Part shown: positions 60,093 to 64,000 of the stretch, one piece after another
Layout: each line of letters starts with the position of its first letter
Position numbering within the stretch: the stretch's first letter is position 1
Assembly: GCF_001625215.2 (NCBI RefSeq)
Contig: NC_030387.2
Coordinates: 34,619,606-34,683,605, forward strand
Reading direction: 5' to 3'
Source: Daucus carota subsp. sativus
Taxonomy: Eukaryota; Streptophyta; Magnoliopsida; Apiales; Apiaceae
DNA: 64,000 nt
The notes under the pieces: model-generated
Databases searched by the model: none
What the model was told of the DNA's origin: nothing
Seen by the model: the letters and a program-made list of their open reading frames with translations, nothing else
Position numbers and translations under genes: made by a program

Positions 60093-63000
60093 TGCTCAAT
60101 ATATATGTATATCTGTGAGTATAGATCAAGAAGTTAACTATTCTTAAAAAAGAACAGAAACCCAGTTGAGAAAGTGTGATTTCCTAATCTGGGTTGCTGA
60201 AATTTAGTCAAGAAAGTGAAATTGTTTTGATCTAGGTAGATTGGTACAAACTGGGCAGGTCAATAATAAGATGTAATGAAATTAGAAAAAAGAGTCTAAA
60301 AATCTACTAAATCTGTATAGAATATACAATGGCGGGGAGGACAAGTCAAGTCAATTCTTTTTTCTGTTTTAATCCTTTTTAATACTTCAAATTTTATTGT
60401 ATTATATACGTTGGTACAGAAACCCACGTTTAAGATCCGTTTTTTAATTTTCCGACGGTAAACGCAGTTGCAGAAATTTTTATATCTCAAACAGTCACAC
60501 GTTCGCAATTCAATTTTCGCTTATCTCTTTTATTAAAAATTGAAAAATATTTGTTTATAAAACTTTTTTGTTCCCTAAAAATGTCTGCACTGTTGTTATT
60601 AATATAGGTGACATCAATTAAATATTACCTATTAAAATAGGGAAAGAATTATAAATAACTTTTAGATACCTACCATTTTATATAATTAATATAAAGTGAT
60701 TATTTAAGAAAAGAATAAACCAATGGACTTCTCTTGTAAGATTCACTTTGTACTATGGAGGATCTGCCTTTAAAACAAGCTTTTGGACTTCAGCCCATAT
60801 TGCCTACAAGAGTCCAGCTTCTGGCAAACTCGTTGTACATATAACCTTGGTTGCTGATATAAATCTGGTTCTGGTCTGCAACACTCAGGGCCCATATGGG
60901 ATCTTAATAGTTTATTTGCCAATGGACCGAAATCATAGTGGACTCTAGTACTCAAACATAAAAAAAAAGGAGCATAAGTGCAAATTTTCATAGCATGCAC
61001 GATGCACCTTATTAAGTTGGCCATTTTTATTTTTAATTGTATTATTTAAGAAAAGACAAAATAATAGGATAAATGTATAATACATGATGGTATAGGCAGA
61101 AACAGTATTATGTAAATTGAAATTTTTTAAAATAGTTATTTCATCAAAATTAAACAAATTCCGGTTATTATTTTTATTAGGAGGCCATAACCAGTTACTT
61201 ATCATGTGATCGCATGTTATTCCAGCGGTATTGACGTGATAATTTTAATGGAATCTGATAAGACCATACCTGTATGATCCAAGTGTATGATTAGACTAAG
61301 ATGGTGAGTTCAGATATATATTATCCACCTATATCTTATCTGTGGGGATTTGATTAAGAGTAGAAATAAAAATAGAGAATTAGAATAAATGATATGGTAA
61401 TGGAATTAATAAGAATAGGAATGGTATGGAATTAAGTGGGAAAAATATAACATCTAAAATGATCAAACGCTCTCTGTATCTGTACCGGTTGTACACTTAA
61501 AAAACCTACGCATATATTGAATTTTATTACTAGTAAAATTAACTGATGTTCTTTCTTCTCTTTCTTCTGAATTAAACTACACATCTGCTAATTTTAAGTG
61601 TGACGGACTGCATGTTATTCTGACGCGATTGACGTGATAAATTAGTAGTGAGTCTGACATGGTTAGTTTTCAAGTGTTTGACATAATTGGGACGATTGAC
61701 GAATAATAATAACTTTTTATTTTTGATATATCGCATATTTGATCAACTAAAATAATATATATTCTAGACATTAAAATCATCCCATTCCAGATTTCACATA
61801 GCTTCAAGTGAAAATAATTTTTTTTAAAGGATTTTCTTATAAATATTCAAATTCAAAATATTTTTTATAAAAATATTACATCCTTTTCAAATATTTTATT
61901 AAAAAATTAAATTTTTGAAAATATTCACAAAAATATTGTATGCAACCGGTTGCAACTATACTTGCATGCAACTATATGCAACCCCTATGGAGTAATCAAC
62001 TGAAGTTAGATCTAATTACAGATCGTATTTTTATAAATATTTTTTAAAACATTAGTATTTTTGTAAATATTTTTAAAAGATAGTAAAATCGTAAAAAAAA
62101 TTAGAAAAAGTGATAATTTTGATAAATTTCCTAATTTTTATGATCTTTTTTCAAACGAGTTTTTCTTGTCATTTTAAATGAACTTTAAATAAAGTTACTC
62201 GTGCTCTATCTTGTGACATCAGAAAATATGTCAGATTAATAATTTTTAGATTTTCCTTTCTTGAACAAGAGTTTAATATATGGATAGTTTCTAGTATAGC
62301 AACTAAAATTTAATATTAATAATAATTCAAAACAGATCAAACTGAAACAGCAAATCTCTGTATATTACGATAGTATGGTATTTACATATTAAATTGAGCA
62401 TACATACTTAAAAATTTTAACGCATGCAAAACTGACATGCGCACATCCATGAAACTCACGTGCCTATTAAGTTGTGTATGTAAGTCCACTTTGGAGTATT
62501 TCCTTTTCAGTATTGAGTCAATTTTAAAGTAACATAATGAAAGAAAAATACTATTTATATTGTGTGTGCACTTGAGACTATTAGTACTGTTAATTGTTAA
62601 AGTAAGCTTATATTTTGGGGAAGCTAGTTATAGTTGATCTTAAGACTTGCTTTAAGGATTATACAGTTTCCTTTTTTGGTTTACCTGTAATATTGAGGTC
62701 CTTAATGGATGATTAACCAGATAATTATGTTTTAATACAGAGTATGCCGACTTATACAACTTGATACGTAAAAGTAACATTTTACGAACACGCTTCTTTT
62801 TAGTTGTGCACCAAAAAGCCAAATTAGGCGGGCAGCTAATACAAGGTGTTGAGAATGACTTCTCCCTGGTCGGAAAAAACATTGCAATTGTTTCTTCCAT
62901 GGTGGTAGTAAAATACAAATATGATTATTATAGCCCTCTCCCAGTATCTTAATAAATTGATTAAGACTTGAGTTTTACATATAATATTAAATTAATATTT

Positions 63001-64000
63001 TTTATATTTAATTATGAATATGTGGACAAAATAATGATCAAAAGATTTTTTTCCAAAATAAAAATTAAACATATATTTTAATGCACAAAAATAAGATTTA
63101 ATAATAATATTTTCATTATGTGATAAAAAAAGTGTGTTAAAAAATCGAATATCTCTATTTAGGAACCGAAAAAGTAATCAAAAGATATTTGAGAATACGA
63201 GTGTCAATCAAAGGGTGCTTTACCCTTTCTTAATTTGTTAATAAGAGAAGATTATGTTTCTCCTTTTTAGTCTTTTACTCAAAACTTCAAAAATGTGGTT
63301 CTGCGTTAAGATAATGGTCTTTCGTGACAGTAATGATAATAAGACTCAATATTAACTCATAAAAGCATTTTATTCACATAATTACAAGTCGTATATGCTT
63401 GTACAGACTTTACTTTGTAGTACACTTATCTGAGTGTAGAAAGTCACGTATTCACGTAGATAAACGTTTTTAGCACCGAGAAATTAGTAGGAAAAGAAAC
63501 AAGGATTACGAAATAATGGTTGCGTTATTCGAAAAGATGAGCCGCCAGTCAAAAATGACGAGCCGAAGCATAGTCAAATTGCACTATGCTTTCACTTATA
63601 ATAACACACGAATGAATCACCAACAATTCTCTTCGTATCATTTACTCATATTTTTATACTTTGATTTTTGGCTTCGGCGGGCGGCCCGCCAGCGAGAATT
63701 GTGTTTTTGTACTACACCGCAAGTCTACATTTATAGTGGTCACTCCAAGTAGTCTTACTCATTTTATTATTTTCTTGCTTTTTATTCCTCAGTCGCCAAA
63801 ATGATAGTCACTTTTTAAAGTTTCCGGTATGAATTAGTGATGGGCTATAAATATCCCAGCTCAAGACTAATGACTAAAACTTAATATGAAAACAATTTAA
63901 CATTATTTTGATTATAGTATTTAAACTTCAGCGAATGACGTCTGATGCTGCCACTGTTTAATTGCTTAATTTAATATATAGCATAAATATTTAAATCTTT
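60093..64000. other. Upstream of the transporter gene and spacer, no gene seen
   Basis: AT-rich. A diverged direct repeat (CATGTTATTC-AGCGGTATTGACGTGATAA at about 61214, CATGTTATTCTGACGCGATTGACGTGATAA at about 61612) is present. A TATAAATA at about 63847, near the window end, could serve a gene beyond it. Frames at 60748-60948, 62761-62952 and 63516-63752 show no motif. Confidence 0.5.

Noticed and set aside
63516..63752. 78-codon frame near the right edge
   Set aside because: No recognisable domain, and the sequence composition changes within it; not supportable as a gene.
1..64000. tRNA, rRNA or CRISPR arrays
   Set aside because: Scanned for T-loop (GGTTCGA-type) and cloverleaf arms and for regularly spaced repeats; none was convincing. 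The spaced repeats found are minisatellites or transposon subterminal repeats.

Overview
The window is plant nuclear DNA: AT-rich, with GT-AG introns, dense small DNA transposons, a Copia-type LTR retrotransposon and single-copy housekeeping genes typical of eudicots. The gene set and transposon style fit an asterid, possibly Apiaceae, but no single feature fixes the species. No rRNA, tRNA or CRISPR array was seen.

Region 1 (1-20,000) is a tandem array of four two-exon genes for small secreted proline-rich precursors (70-467, 3485-4220, 14189-14776, 18242-18903), plus a relict exon near 5988-6041. All four share a signal-peptide exon, a phase-1 intron directly after the signal-peptide region, a TATA box about 60 bp before the ATG, and one to four copies of a gap-free 21-residue module. 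The module starts with Asn/Asp-Tyr, has a Pro5-7 core and often ends Ser-Pro-Thr-x-Gly-His. I could not match the family to a named one, and it looks like a post-translationally modified peptide-signal family. An unrelated two-exon membrane-anchored protein gene (1410-2430) sits between the first two members. Transposons fill the rest: Harbinger, Stowaway, Mutator-like and hAT MITEs, and three abutting elements flanked by (TA)n. An 797-bp hAT element lies in the 5' leader of the third family member.

Region 2 (20,300-27,050) holds a palindromic Mutator-like MITE, a (TA)n tract and the eight-exon PIG-F gene of GPI-anchor synthesis. The last exon of PIG-F is tandemly duplicated with an exact 105-bp period.

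Region 3 (27,051-41,839) is one LTR retrotransposon on the minus strand, with a TCTAC target duplication, two 2,400-bp LTRs, a PBS and a PPT. Its LTRs are almost identical, yet its Copia pol region is full of stops, so it appears to be a young non-autonomous Sirevirus-like element. A 1,051-bp Mutator-like element is inserted in one LTR only. The LTR carries a cluster of W-box palindromes and a hairpin with a G/C-rich loop.

Region 4 (41,840-64,000) carries an ASG1-like gene (minus), a nepenthesin-type aspartyl protease (plus) and a folate-biopterin transporter (minus, convergent with the protease). Two large hAT-type elements lie between ASG1 and the protease, and a solo LTR lies in the transporter's first intron. 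The last 4 kb shows no supportable gene.
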